Shown here: positions 13,546-25,704 of the stretch, piece after piece
Position numbering within the stretch: position 1 is the stretch's first letter
Layout of the letters: each line of letters begins with the position of its first letter
DNA from: Holacanthus passer
Lineage: Eukaryota > Chordata > Actinopteri > Pomacanthidae
Direction: 5' to 3'
DNA: 64,000 nucleotides
NCBI GenBank assembly: GCA_025331565.1
Contig: JAFREQ010000011.1
Span: 11,428,001-11,492,000 of the forward strand
Position numbers and translations under genes: made by a program
The notes under the pieces: generated by a model
Seen by the model: only the letters and a program-made list of their open reading frames with translations
What the model was told of the DNA's origin: nothing
Databases searched by the model: none

Positions 13546-16210
13546 TGATAATCAATGTTCCTCTGTAGTCTGGCTGTCTCAGTTGGGCCATCTGTTACAC
13601 ATACAATAACTCCAATAAACCACATTTCTCAGGAGAAGAGTTTTACAAAGCTTTAGAACAAACAATAACACAATAGTTGTGTAAGAGAGAAGAGAATAAG
13701 CAACAGCAGGAAGAGATGAAAAAAAGATTTTTAGAAATCCAACGTTTCCCCGTTGATGCCCGAACTTCCGAAATCCTATGCAAGAGTTAATGCGACATTG
13801 TGATGCTCTTGGTGGGAGTAAATGAGTCTTTTCACAGCAACAGCAGAGGCTGTTTATTCAAGCCCTCGTCCAAGACATCACCTCAGTTTGCCAACACACA
13901 GCGAGTGCATGCGCCTCAGTTTGTCGGCTCTGACGTGAGCAACTCTGCTGAGAGACGTCATCCCACAAGGATGGCAAATGGAGCCAGGCAGTCCCACTTA
14001 ATTGTTATTCCTTAACGGATACCTGAACCAAACCGCACCGCGCATGCTGATTCATCCTCGCTTATTGCTATGCATGTGTGCATTTGTGTTTGTAGTTCAT
14101 TCGGTGAATAATTAAGCGTGTGTGTGTGTGCAGTTTATGCAATGAGTAATCTCAAAGTGTAATACTGCTTGATGACATTCTCATAGGCCTCTGGCCATAT
14201 AAGCTTTCTTAATTGAGTCTCCACTGTAATTTCTCTTAATCTGTTGCAGTGCATGTGGACAATCATGGACTGTTTCACTCTTGTTTTTTTCACACCCAGA
14301 TCTGTGGCTGCACTGAAAGAAGATCTAGAAGGTTTTAAACACCATCAAGAAGCTGGAGTAATTTTCCTCTACAGCATCACGTCTATGCAAATCAATTGAC
14401 AGCAAACTTATCTCACCACAGCAATTCTGAAAAAGAAAAACTAAAACTCACTTACCAAAGGATTTTTTAATGGTACTACAGCTGCCTTGGCTGGTTTTTT
14501 AGTAGTTGCTGTACTGGAACATTGACAGACAGCATCTAAAACAAATTCCTCATCCTCCCTTTATGAACAGGAAGAGATTTCCTGCAGATTAAGAGATTAC
14601 ATCTGGCCACAATTTCACTGATGAGCAGCTAATAGATCTATCAGAGATCATTTTACTGTAAAACAGTGAGTTGAGACTTGGGCCCTCTGACAGTCAGGAT
14701 GATAGAATAGATCAGATTAGGGCCCATCTTGCACAAGCAGGAAATCAGGATCAAGCAGCTCAGGTCCCTCCATACACTCTTGCTCGTAGATAAAAATAGC
14801 TGCAGAGGAGTGAATAACCTCATTGTAACCCCACGTCATGTCACACACAAAGCTGTGTTTAAGTGCTGCTGCATGTGCCGCTGAACACAGCAGCTGCCTG
14901 AAATAAGCAGTAAACACTCAGCGAACACATCCGACAACCATCTGTCTGTATTTTGGTTCTTCACACGAGGGTGAACATGCACATAAATACACAGGATGAT
15001 ACAACACAAAGACATATGCAGTGTAATTAGTGGAAACTGTCATGCTGTTGTTGAATGAATGAAACATCCCGAACAGCTACAGACAGAAAATAAAGCTATC
15101 ATCATTCCACCAAAACATGGAAAAGAGACCAGAGTAGAACTTGCTAAAGCGAGGCGTCGGCAATATGTGAGACCTTCTGTGTTTCTATGACACGAGAAGA
15201 TAAAGGATATGCTGCTGTATTTCAATTCACAACTTTTTTTGACCTACAAGAAAGAGCTTGCATCAGTAAACTAAATTCTTCTGGAACATAATAAAGAATT
15301 CATCTAGCACATGACTCTGCAATTTAACATACGCAATGCATTGAGAAACAGTAATGGATGTAGCCCAGGATGAGTTTCTGAGGATATAATAAAGAGCCAG
15401 GATATGACATGTTTGGCATTAAAGACAAGTTTACTTTGTTCAGGTCCACTGAGTCAGTCTTCCAATTCTGGAGTTGCATAGTGGGAGGAACGAGTTCAGG
15501 CATCCTGAAGTTCCTGAAGTAAAAACTGCATTTGAATGGCTGGTAATAGTGTTGATAATATCAGCAGTGTTTCACGTCTCCATGCAGGCCAGCAGATCTT
15601 CTCCAGTTTCCAAACGGAGATTTCATCCTCATCTCACACCTTCATCAGCACAGCAGTATTTTTTGCTTCACGTTTCGGTAAATATAACTGCAGCAGCTTG
15701 ACAACGGAGCAATTAACTGTTTCACAGTAAGGAACTCTGCAATCATCTGATTTCATGCAGGGAGTAGCGCACAGAATGTACACAAGGGCCACTGCAACCA
15801 GTTGCTGTAGTTTTGGTAAAACACCATTGTAGATACCGACATCGACAGCAGCCCTCGTCCATGCGCACAGCGACCAACTTTGTTGTCCCGTCATCCAGGC
15901 CTGCATCATGGAAGAGCTCCACGAGTCTGCGCACAATTCGGTCAGCACCAAATTCAATCGATCCAAGGAAGTCAGAGGTAAACTCTCCTTGTTGGATATA
16001 GATTTTATCAATTTAAACCATCTCCTGCTTAGTTTCCTCCCACCTGATAGACAAATCTGACACAACTGATAACACACATTTCTGATATTTGTTGCACATG
16101 CATCCCTTCATACCAGTTGCGGAGGGAGTAAAATAAAACTGTGTGTCTCATTAGACACGAGTTGCCTTATGGGCCTTTATCCTCCATTTCACTTTCCTTA
16201 CAGTGTTTTC

Positions 16211-16216
<6 letters not shown>

Positions 16217-16251
<35 letters not shown>
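16217..16251. repeat. (TC)n microsatellite
   Basis: About 17 uninterrupted TC dinucleotides. Confidence 0.95.
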
Positions 16252-16253
<2 letters not shown>

Positions 16254-19200
16254 TGCAGGCCCTCAGTACCACTGTGATTAGCCAGCAGGAAGAATAAGAG
16301 ATTAACTTCTGACTAAGAGATTTGTATGTCAGCTTCTGAGATGCTCCTCATCTCCAGGGTTCCTATAAGCTGCTGTGAGACACCCACGTCAGAGGCTGCA
16401 AAATGATGCAGGATGCAGTCTGTGCTTGGCAGCGCATTTAAATATCCACTACTGGGTGGAAAGTATTATCTCTCACAGCGAGTCAAGTGTTTCAGACAGA
16501 GTCTCTAATCGGGATTATTCTGTACGTTCAAAGCAGGAGAAAGAAAGATTGCAACAATTTGCCCTCCAATCTCTTTCGATGATTCACTAACCTACGTTTC
16601 TTTACAGATGATGGATGCTGACGTGTGCAAGTGCTGGATGGAGCGATGGACTGCATTGCACGTTGTTGATGAAACTGTTGTCTGGCTTAACACACACACA
16701 AACACATCATCACATATCTTCTGATGAAACTACATGAGACTATTACAGGATGCGAAACAGATTTTTTTTGTGTGAAATTGATATGACAACTATGTGGTTT
16801 CCTGTTTTGTATTTCTCTACTGTCATTGCAGTCGACACCACTCTGCCCTGCTACCCTTGAGGGATCTCTCATTGGCTGCTATTTATAGGGCTCCATCCCT
16901 ACCAAGCCTATACATCTATAGAATAGATGGGGTCAAGGCCAGAGTCTTTGTCAAATAAAGCTCCTGCATTCATGTTCACTTTCAACTTTTCCTGATTGAA
17001 CTACTGTGTTTAGCTGAGTATTGCTTCACCTGCACCCACTACTTTTTCTAGCTGTAACATTACACTCAGTTTGTGAATTTCATCACATCATCTTGCACAT
17101 CTTGAAGTCTCAAAATGTTTGATTCCAGCTGGTAACTTTTGCTACATGACACGTCCCTCTTTCTCCCCTCATTTCCTGTCTGTCTCTATACAATCAACTG
17201 TCCAATAAGACAAAAATATCCAAAAAAAATCATCTTAGAAGAAGTTGATGAAACTCAAAACTCTTTTTACTCTAATTTATCCACTCGCCAATCTTTCCCT
17301 CTTCCCACTGGGCATTGCATATCTACTTGCAACACACAGGCAATTACAGTAGTCAGAGAGAGACAGAGAGACATTTATTTATAAATCACATTTGGAAATC
17401 ACCAAATACAGTTTTACACAAACGAGCTTTATACAACAAAACTGGATCCAAACCTTCATGCTTTGTTGTGACTTGGAGCTAACTCAAACTGCAAAGACCA
17501 TATTTGTTTTCTATTATACCTCCTCTTTAATACCATGTATGTTGTCATTGGTTTGTTGACTCAATTGTGTGTATTTCCTCAAAGAGGCCAAAAGTCTATT
17601 GTTGTGTCTCCTGGCCTGACCGGCGTGCAGTAGCTCGAGGATGACGGGTGTGTGCTCTCTAACGTGGGGCTGGACACAGGAAAGAGTGAGGCATGAGGCC
17701 GTGTGGATTGTCTTCACTTTCTTGTGACACGCCTGACCAGCCTGGTGACTCACTGAAAGTGGGATTTATTTATAGAATCACGCAACACTTTCTGTCACTC
17801 TGGCTCAACTCTAACACCAGACGCCCCACAGACAGGAAGGGACAGTAGAGCAGCGGCATAACCACACATAGGAGGCCAGAAACCGGGCTGTGAGGCAAGG
17901 CAGGCAGGACTGGTGATGGTACAAACAGCTATAGGGATGGGATTGAGGATAGAAGTAAAACCCTATGAGGCAAAACAAGAGGGGAGTGGGAAGATGTAAG
18001 ACGAAAGTAATCAATACGTTATTAAGGGTCAGATTTATGTACATTAAAGTGCAGGGTACTGAGTCTTGCTTAAATTTATGCTTGGAGTGTAATTAGCTTC
18101 TGGTTCAATAAATGAGTCCAAATTATTAGTCGCTAATTACACAGTGAGAGACTGAGGCTGTTTGAATCGAAGATTAGGAAATAAAAAAAGAGGTGGAGTA
18201 GTAGTAAAACAAACTCCATGCAGACTGCAAAGGTCTTAAGGTGAATCAAAAATGTGCATTAGCCAAGTTTAAGTCCCATAAAACCGAAATTTCCCAAATT
18301 GTTTGGTGCTATAAAACAGTATAATGTGGTTCATTTATTATTACAGCTCCTTTTCTTTCTGATTATTCATGTATCTATTCATTCATTTGTGTATTGTCTA
18401 ATTCAGGGCAGTTCCCTGTGCAATCTTCTGGAGCTATTTCCATTTAAGATTGGTCCTTGCAAATTGTGTGAAGGTTATCAAATTGAGCGAAATCAGTAAT
18501 CAAGCAGACGTCCTCTTGTTTGTTTCCACAATTCTCCATTAAAATGCATCTTGTTTTAGATGACAGTCAAACTGCAACTCCAGGCTGTGATGTATGTTTT
18601 AGCCATAGTATAACACAGACACTTCTCCAGGTGCAGAATGCTCCAAACACTCAACACTAAAAGACCAGCAAATTTAAGTCACTTGTTGACTTAAATTTAC
18701 TGGTCTTTACTGGTATTAAAAAAACCTAAAAGAAGGAACGTGTGTCGAAAATAGAAACAGAAAATCAGTCAAAATTGAGAAATAAAAAAGCAGCCATTCA
18801 AGGTATCACCAGTGTGGATATAAATACTGTTTACAGCAAAGATGCTGAATGCCGTGTTGCTGTCGAGCTGATGAGCTGCTTGAAATATTTGTCAGGTCAT
18901 TGAGATTCTGTGCAGCCTCACATCTGTTTGAATAACATACTGTGCATGTGGAACAAATTAGTCACTTGATTTGAATGTGATCTCAGCCCTGTGGCTGCCT
19001 GGCTCACAAGCCGCCTTCATCACCTCTGTGAAGAACACACCGACACTGAGCTTTGCTGCTTCATAGGCACAACTGCAAATCAACAAGCACAGTTTATAAC
19101 ACAGTTTATACAGTCAACTGGCAACTTTACAGATTGAGTGTTGTCTAAAAAATGGGTTATACACCACTTTACACTATTGCACTGTTCATTCAAATGAACC

Positions 19201-19309
19201 AGTAAAGATTGCAAAAGATTACACAATTTGACTTTGTGTAGATGTCGTTTACAGAAGGTAATCATGGAGGTAGAGAGAAAATTCAAAGCTAAGTTAGATA
19301 TTTATAAAT
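16252..19309. other. Intergenic, no gene seen
   Basis: AT-rich unique-looking sequence with only chance-length open frames. It contains the perfect-stem hairpin at 18660-18708 described separately. Confidence 0.6.
18660..18708. repeat. 22-bp-arm hairpin with 5-nt loop
   Basis: The left arm at 18660-18681 (begins aaagaccag) is the reverse complement of the right arm at 18687-18708 (ends ctggtcttt) except for one position. The loop is cttgt. It could be a small palindromic duplication, a replication-slippage product or an RNA hairpin. It is too short and too perfectly paired to be called a microRNA. Confidence 0.85.
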
Positions 19310-19975
19310 TAGGGCTGTCAAAATTAACGCGTTAACGCATGTGATTAATCTGGAAACTAACGCGTTAATGAAAGATTAACACACAATTAATTGTGTCACG
19401 TGACTTAGGTAGAGGCTGTCAGTCTTCATTCTGTGTTGCCACACACACGCGCAGCCTGGCAGCGACAGAGAAGGATGGCTGAGGAGGAGGAGTCGGACAT
19501 AGGCAACATACTCAATCAGTTTCTGTTCATAAAAACTCCAGGTGGGGATTTAGACAAGACCAGATTTGTCTGTAAATACTGTTGTGACGTTTTATCGTAT
19601 CACCGAAGCACAACGAGCCTTAAATATCACCTCAAGGCCAAGCACTTCATGTATGCTAGTGCTAGCAGGAGCAGTAGCACAGAGCTAGCTGGACATCATG
19701 TCCGCCAAGTTCAAATAACCGATTTAACTGTAAAATGGGACTGTTCATTTTGTCTCTGTAATGCCAGGCACAATAACATGTTAGTTGAAGGACTAACTGT
19801 GTAATAATAAAGTAAGAAAAATAGATTTCTCAGACTAGTTTGTCATTTCTTTATTTCCAACACCACATATTTGTTTTATCTCCCCACCAAGATACAAATA
19901 ATATTAGTATTTTAATCGCGATTAATCACAGAGTAATGTGATTGAGTTAATTTTCTTTAATCGTTGACAGCCCTA
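19310..19975 (+). mobile_element. Non-autonomous hAT-type DNA transposon with BED zinc-finger ORF
   Basis: A 666-bp element. Its ends are 12-bp perfect terminal inverted repeats (tagggctgtcaa at 19310-19321 and its complement at 19964-19975). It is flanked by an identical 8-bp target duplication, ttataaat, at 19302-19309 and 19976-19983. Eight-base duplications and short TIRs are typical of the hAT superfamily. Subterminal regions carry repeated aacgcgttaa and gattaat words, as expected for transposase binding sites. Inside is a short ORF with a BED finger but no catalytic or dimerisation domain, so the copy cannot move itself. The intact target duplication suggests a fairly recent insertion. 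Confidence 0.85.
19475..19804 (+). CDS. BED-type zinc-finger fragment of a hAT transposase
   Basis: A 109-aa ORF starting at an ATG in good context (aaggATGG) with an acidic start (MAEEEESDIG). An upstream in-frame ATG at 19433 would add 14 residues. Residues ~27-60 form a BED finger: the pair C-K-Y-C is followed by HLKAKH, giving the CxxC...HxxxxH pattern. The rest of a normal hAT transposase (several hundred residues with RNase-H-like catalytic domain and C-terminal dimerisation region) is missing. The frame runs into a short tail ending at TAA, followed at 19806 by AATAAA. It looks like an internally deleted copy that keeps the first and last pieces of the parent. Whether it is expressed as a DNA-binding peptide is unknown. 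Confidence 0.6.
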   Translation: MAEEEESDIGNILNQFLFIKTPGGDLDKTRFVCKYCCDVLSYHRSTTSLKYHLKAKHFMYASASRSSSTELAGHHVRQVQITDLTVKWDCSFCLCNARHNNMLVEGLTV

Positions 19976-19983
19976 TTATAAAT

Positions 19984-22900
19984 GTAATAATACATCTGTG
20001 ACTTAATTATTATATCCAGCATTCAGTAAGTATGAAACAGGATGAATTTATGGAAAAGTGCTGACATAGAAAAGAATTAGTGTCTTGGTCCAATTGTATG
20101 ATCAGATTAAGGCTTCCGGCTTCAGCGATCTTTAAAAAAGAGGACACGTCTTTACACAGGCCACGTGTGTTCCATTCATTTCTTCTGAATGAATAAAGAG
20201 AGGGTGATAAGTACTGGCCTGGACAGTAACACAATGCTGGCATGGTGGTGCTAAATCAAATTTGGCCTGTTCTCAGGCTGCTGTCAAATACAGCACTGGA
20301 AGTGAACGCCAGCATGCTCACTGTCAGATGAAGGAGTCTGCAAGTCATGGTGAGAGCAAACATGATTTGCACGCTCTTCAAAACAAGATGATTTTAGTAT
20401 AGATGCATGAATGTAAACCCAAAATATCTGACTGACAACTTATCGCATGGCGCTGCTGACACACTGCAGGTGTGGATGTACTGACGTTAAACGATGCGCC
20501 AGTGACGTCGACAGCAAACACGTCACGAAGCCACGTGCTACTTGCCTTTCCCCTGATGAACGTACCAAATTCAGCTTGATTTGAAATATCTTGCCAGCTG
20601 AACAGAACAATGATACTAATGAAGACTCGAACCAGATATCTTGGAAGGATAAACTCGGATATTTTCTTATTTTCTTTGCACAGTCTTTGACATAAATAAA
20701 CATGTTTGATAAAGGTTCCCTTGGACAGTTGAAAATATAAACTTATTGAAAGCTATTATTAATTTTCTAACAGGTCTTACTTGATATAAAAGGGACAGGA
20801 TTCGCCTTTTTGTCTCCTGCAGATATTCAGCCGTGACTCTAAAAGCAGATTGTCTAGGGATTGAACATTAAAGGACAGTCGTGACACAGTCAAGGACACA
20901 CACCGACAGGGAAACCGTATGCCAGCTGTATATTAGTTAGAACAATAGGACGGAGTGCAATCAGCTAACCATCCGAACAGTCCTCCCTCAAACACCACGT
21001 TGTTCAATGCCAGCTCTGTCTTCTCTCAATCATGTGCCCTCAAACAAAGTACCATCCTCTCCTGGCATCTGCCGCCCGTCTCCCTCCTGCTTCCTCCTCA
21101 TCACATGGGAGGAGAGCAAAAAGAAAGGGGAGCTGGAAATACAACTCACGCAGTGTGTGTGACCACCGTGGTGGATGCTGCACTGCTGACTCCGTCACAT
21201 GCCGCAGCACCGCGGAAGTCCAAATCCCAATCCAGTGCCAGAGACCTCCTGAGCACAGCGGGCACCCACTGTAAGCAGATCAATGAGGGGCTTAAGTATC
21301 AAATCCCTTATCAAACTTAGAATTGTACAATAGGCCAAGAATGGATAATGAGGAAAACAGAGCTCAAGCTGAAGCTCAGAAGATTGCGTTCACACTTTGG
21401 GGTGTGGAGGCCCAATGCTCAGACTCTATCTGTCCTTTTGAAGTGATAAGTGAGTCAAGAAATGAAAGACTCATACCAACCAATCTTTTACTCTTCCTCA
21501 TGAGGAGGGCAAGTGAAATGCTTCATCACAGTAGTTCTCAAATTGGGTGTCAGCAATAGGCAGAAAAAACTACATTTTGCTCCACAAGATTAAATTTACT
21601 TTTAAACCATGTCTTTGCTTTTCTTGCTCATGACTGTACGGTGATGAAGAAAACAAACTACTTTTCAACTGAACTGCTACACTGCAATATTGGCATCAAC
21701 ATGGTGCCATACATGGTGTCACACTTTGATAAAACAGCGCATGTACGTTTTTCAGCCAATCTAAAGTTTCAATTACATCAGGCAGCTGCTCCCGCAAGAC
21801 ACGGATTTGAGACACTTCTCAATCTACTGCTGATTACTGGACAGCACAGTGTTGTGGGTATAATAATTTTCTCCTGCTTAGAGCTCATCTAACCAATGGG
21901 CTGGCATTTAGCCTGAGTGGTGTGACCTTATGCAAGCCGCAATTCATCTGTGATATCCTCAGCATGGCCTCAGACACCACAACTCTTTCATAAACCAGTC
22001 TGCACTTAGGAAATGTAGAAATACTGTGATATGACTAAATACAAGCAAATGAGCTTGCTCGTCCTTAAAGGGGAGAGAGTAATAAATGCAAACTGATTAG
22101 TCTGTAGTGTGTTTTTTTCAAAGTATTCCCTCTTGTGATAACCTCAGAATATATGTGCACTAAAAACACACCATCATCAGGTTTTACAGCTTTATAAAAC
22201 AACTATGATCAACTATGAAACTGACCAAATATAACATTGATTGTGCAAATACAACATTGACCAGAGAGAGGAAGGAGTTAAGATAAAAACTTCTGTTTGC
22301 TTTTTAAAGACCAAAATCAAATCCCTGTAAAACCTCAAGGCCACACGGAGGCTCATGTCCTTTCATAGTTTAATACCATCGACAAAGCAGCAGCAGGGTG
22401 TTCCTTTCTTCTCACAGTGAACTACATTGCTCTCTAAGACTGAACAATCCCTTCATGTTTTCTTTTCATTCCTGCAGAGGTAAACTGGTGCTGCTGCAAG
22501 ACATTTCACATGGACACAGAGCTTTGATCAAATGTAATAGCAGCTTATTGAATCACTGCGTCTGCGTCTCATCCAATAGTGAAGAAAAGAAGAAACACTG
22601 GAAGACGCCATGAACATTTCTCATCCACTAACCTTGATGAAAACAGATTGACGTCCCCATACTTTTTCAATCTCTATTCCAATATTCAGCTGTGTGCATG
22701 ACCACACACGTGTGCACATGCTTTCACTTTCACACATGCACACGAATACAATCTGAAACGCACAGGCTTTAATCACACACCAGATCAAAAGCTCAGCATG
22801 CCTGATGTCGACTGAGGCTGGATCAGTATGTTCACACTGCGATTTCAATCTGGGATGGGGCAGCACATGGGCCCATGACAAGCCACAGAGAGGAGTCAGT

Positions 22901-24000
22901 CAGGTTTAACAGCACAGGCCAAGTGGGCCAGACATAAGCCCTCGTCAACTCCGGCCAGTCGAGTCCAGCAGTCACAGTCTCACCTGCTGCCCACAAGAGC
23001 GTGAGGTGAGTCATCGTGGAGGAGTGAATGACTGGCGACTTTGCCTGCTGAAGGTGACTCCAGAAATCACGCTGTCAGCATGGGATGTTTTGCACCTCGC
23101 CTTCGCAGGATAAGTAAATACATCTGCTTTATGTGATGCATGCATAGTGCCTTTATGAGAAATCTAATTATATGTGCATGTGTGAAAATTCAGTGCTTAC
23201 ACGTGTTGCCTGAGCTTAGACCATTCAGACAAAAGTAATGCATGAGTGCCTGAAGGAGCATTTTCCCATCATATGACATATATTATGATTTGAAAGCTGT
23301 TTCCTAGTAAGACTTGGCATCCCACCAAAAGTGTCCCTCAGACTAGGCAAGATCACCGAGCATGAAGACCAGATGGCACCTGTGGCCGAGCTGTGACGCG
23401 CCAGCTGTGGATGCTCCGCCAGCACGACTTAAAAATAATGACAGTCAATCCAAAAATGAAGCTTTAAACTGTGCCGTGCATTTGCAGGAGCCCAGCTTTG
23501 TGACAACTCACTCACGGACACATGCATTACTGAAACAATGTCCCTCCTGCTCCTCAGTGCCATGCATGCAGTTTGAGCAGAAATGTGTTCAGTTTGGTGT
23601 TTGCATGAAATGAAAATCAGACTGGGAAACAGTGCCAATGCCAAAGTTTGATCCCACTAAGCCACTTCACTTGATCATGGTAGTGAGAGGCTGACACTGT
23701 TTTAATCACAGGCTTCACTCTCTACAGTCATCCTCTGGGATACAGAGGAAACATTTACCCAGATTCCCAGATAAGCCCCAAAGGAAGAAAGCTCTTACAA
23801 GAGGAGGTGTGTGTAGTCCAGAGGGGAGCACTGTGTCACCACATGAACATCAAGTGCAGCATGTTTGTTTGTTTGTCACCTCTCTCTACCTCACATGTGG
23901 CTTGAATGAAACCTCACCTCGACTCGACTTTGCATCTAACTAGTAAATGTTGCACGCATGCACGAGCAGGTCGATGCAGCACACACACATGCACAAAGAG
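19984..24000. other. Intergenic, no gene seen
   Basis: Mixed composition, scattered TG/CA-rich words, no convincing exon, RNA gene or complete transposon. Open frames of up to ~120 codons here lack domains and overlap others in different frames. Confidence 0.6.
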
Positions 24001-24843
24001 TGATCTGAATGCACTCTAATGTTTAGTTCCCACATGCATGGAAAAACAAGTTTACACGCACAACAAAGGCTGCACATCAACACGAAGGCAGCCTCTCGGT
24101 GTCTCACCACAGAAGCACCGGGGTCCTCCTCCAACTCCAAATATCTCCACACGGATCAGCTGCTGCTCGGCTCGCCCTGCCTCTGTCCCTCTGCGTCCGT
24201 CCGCCTTCCCTCCAAACGGCCTTAATGTCATGTGTTTCCCCCACTCAAATCGTCCTGTTAATCTCCTCAAAAAGTGGGATGTGGAGAGTGTCCGGGTTCC
24301 GCCTACCGCACGCACGGCAGCTCCAGTCTCATGAAGGTTTACGCACGGAGGCACATGAGAGCCTCTTGTTTTTGCATTTGGGTCGTTCGGGAAAGATGGA
24401 TGGACATGGCGAGTGGGTTAAAAGGTGGTGCTTTTCTCATCTGAGCTGTCACTTAACGCGGCGATGGTGGCGGATTTGATGCATATTCATATGTTTACCG
24501 TCGTGCTTCAGTGCGCATTAAGAGACAATGAGGGCGCGCACAAACACCGCGCACGCATTTAATCAACTCTAATGCCCCCCCTTTAACGAGATCTAAAAAT
24601 ATAACTCACGTGGACCTTTAAGGAGAATCGATCCAATTGCATGCTCCCTTCTTTTCACACGCAATCAACAACGCAAACAGCTGCCTGCGCCATGTGCCAC
24701 AGAACGCGCTGTCGCTTACGCACGCAGGAGACGCACGCTCCATTTCTAGGTCATCGGCGTTTTGATGTCACACAGCATCGTCTCTTTTCTCCCTCCTGCA
24801 GCTCATGTTTGCTCGGAAAGACACACACCTGCACTCGCGTTAG
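24000..24843. promoter_or_regulatory. CpG-dense block, candidate upstream promoter
   Basis: This is the stretch with the most CG dinucleotides between 10.4 and 34.4 kb (for example around 24300-24350, 24480-24560 and 24700-24780). A minus-strand splice-donor-like word GTGAGT lies at 24604-24609, so a non-coding first exon of slc38a3 starting around 24.65-24.8 kb is conceivable. That would create a ~14-kb first intron. Other donor-like sites occur in the interval, so this is only a candidate. Confidence 0.25.
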
Positions 24844-25704
24844 ACCAGGTTCGTTCATCCTGCCAACCTGCAGGAGGAGGAGCAGGTAGATATAGAAATC
24901 ATTTTTTCCAACCTGCATCCAAACATGCACATGCACACTTACCAGTATTTGCAATCATGCATTTACAATTATGGGCTGAGACATTTCTGCATTTCCTCCC
25001 ACCATCACCTTGCTGGACTCACATTATAGACCAGGTTCCCTCATCCTGTCAACCCGGATTTGTATTCATGGAGGAGCAACCTTTTCCCAACCTGTATCCA
25101 AAAACGCACATGCAGCCATACCTGTATTTGCAATTATGCATAATAGCAAATGCACTTACCTGCATTTGTTATTATCTTTTTGTTTCAGCTCAATGCATTT
25201 CCAATTATGAGCTGAGATATTTCTGCATTTCTCCCACCAATACCTTGTCACACATTAGACCAGGTTTCCTCATCCTGCCAACCTGGATCTGTATTCATGG
25301 AGAAACAGGTAGAGCCAAGCACACATTTTCCCAATCCGCATCCAAACATGCACATGCACATGCACACATACCTGTATTTGCAATCATGCATTTTTCCCCT
25401 CAATGCCTTTACAATTATGAGCTGAGACATTTCTGCATTTCTACCACCATCACCATGCAGGGCGCGCATCAGACAAGGTTCCCTCATCCTGTGACCCTGG
25501 ATCTGTATTCATTAAGGAGCAGATAAAGCCAAACACTGATTTTTCTAACCTGCATCCAAAAACACACATGCACACTTAATCATTAATGCATGATCGCAAA
25601 TGCACTTACCTGCATTTGCAATCATGCATTTATTCCCCTCAATCCATTTACAATCATGAACTGAGACATTTCTGCGCTTTTTCCCTACCATCACCACGCT
25701 GTCC
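24844..25704 (+). repeat. Tandem array, four diverged units of ~0.19-0.23 kb
   Basis: Units start at 24844, 25030, 25259 and 25473, each opening with (ac)caggtt..ctcatcctg. Each then carries in order a ggat.tgtattcat block, an aacctgcatccaaa block, CA/TG-rich acatgcacatgcaca, cctgtatttgcaat.atgca, and atgagctgagacatttctgcatttc. Units differ by small indels, so lengths are about 186, 229, 214 and 232 bp. A 254-codon frame (24762-25526) stays open across the first three units. Because it is built of repeats and lacks a domain I do not call it a gene. Confidence 0.85.

Larger units (their letters stand above)
10407..16216. other. Intergenic or 5' intron region, no gene seen
   Basis: Open frames here are short, overlap on both strands and show no conserved motif. 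Notable contents, listed separately: a GC-rich stretch at 11290-12460, an inverted-repeat-rich block at 13195-13545 and a short protein-like frame at 15743-16030. Confidence 0.6.

Noticed and set aside
15634..16077. 147-codon minus-strand frame as a gene
   Set aside because: Composition is not protein-like in this frame. The overlapping alternative frame looks more protein-like but also lacks support.
24762..25526. 254-codon plus-strand open frame as a gene
   Set aside because: It is made of diverged tandem repeat units, has no domain, and the start has no supporting context. Better explained as an open frame in repetitive DNA.
24844..25704. CRISPR-like regularly spaced repeats
   Set aside because: Units are long (~200 bp), contiguous and diverged, in a vertebrate genome. 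This is an ordinary tandem array.
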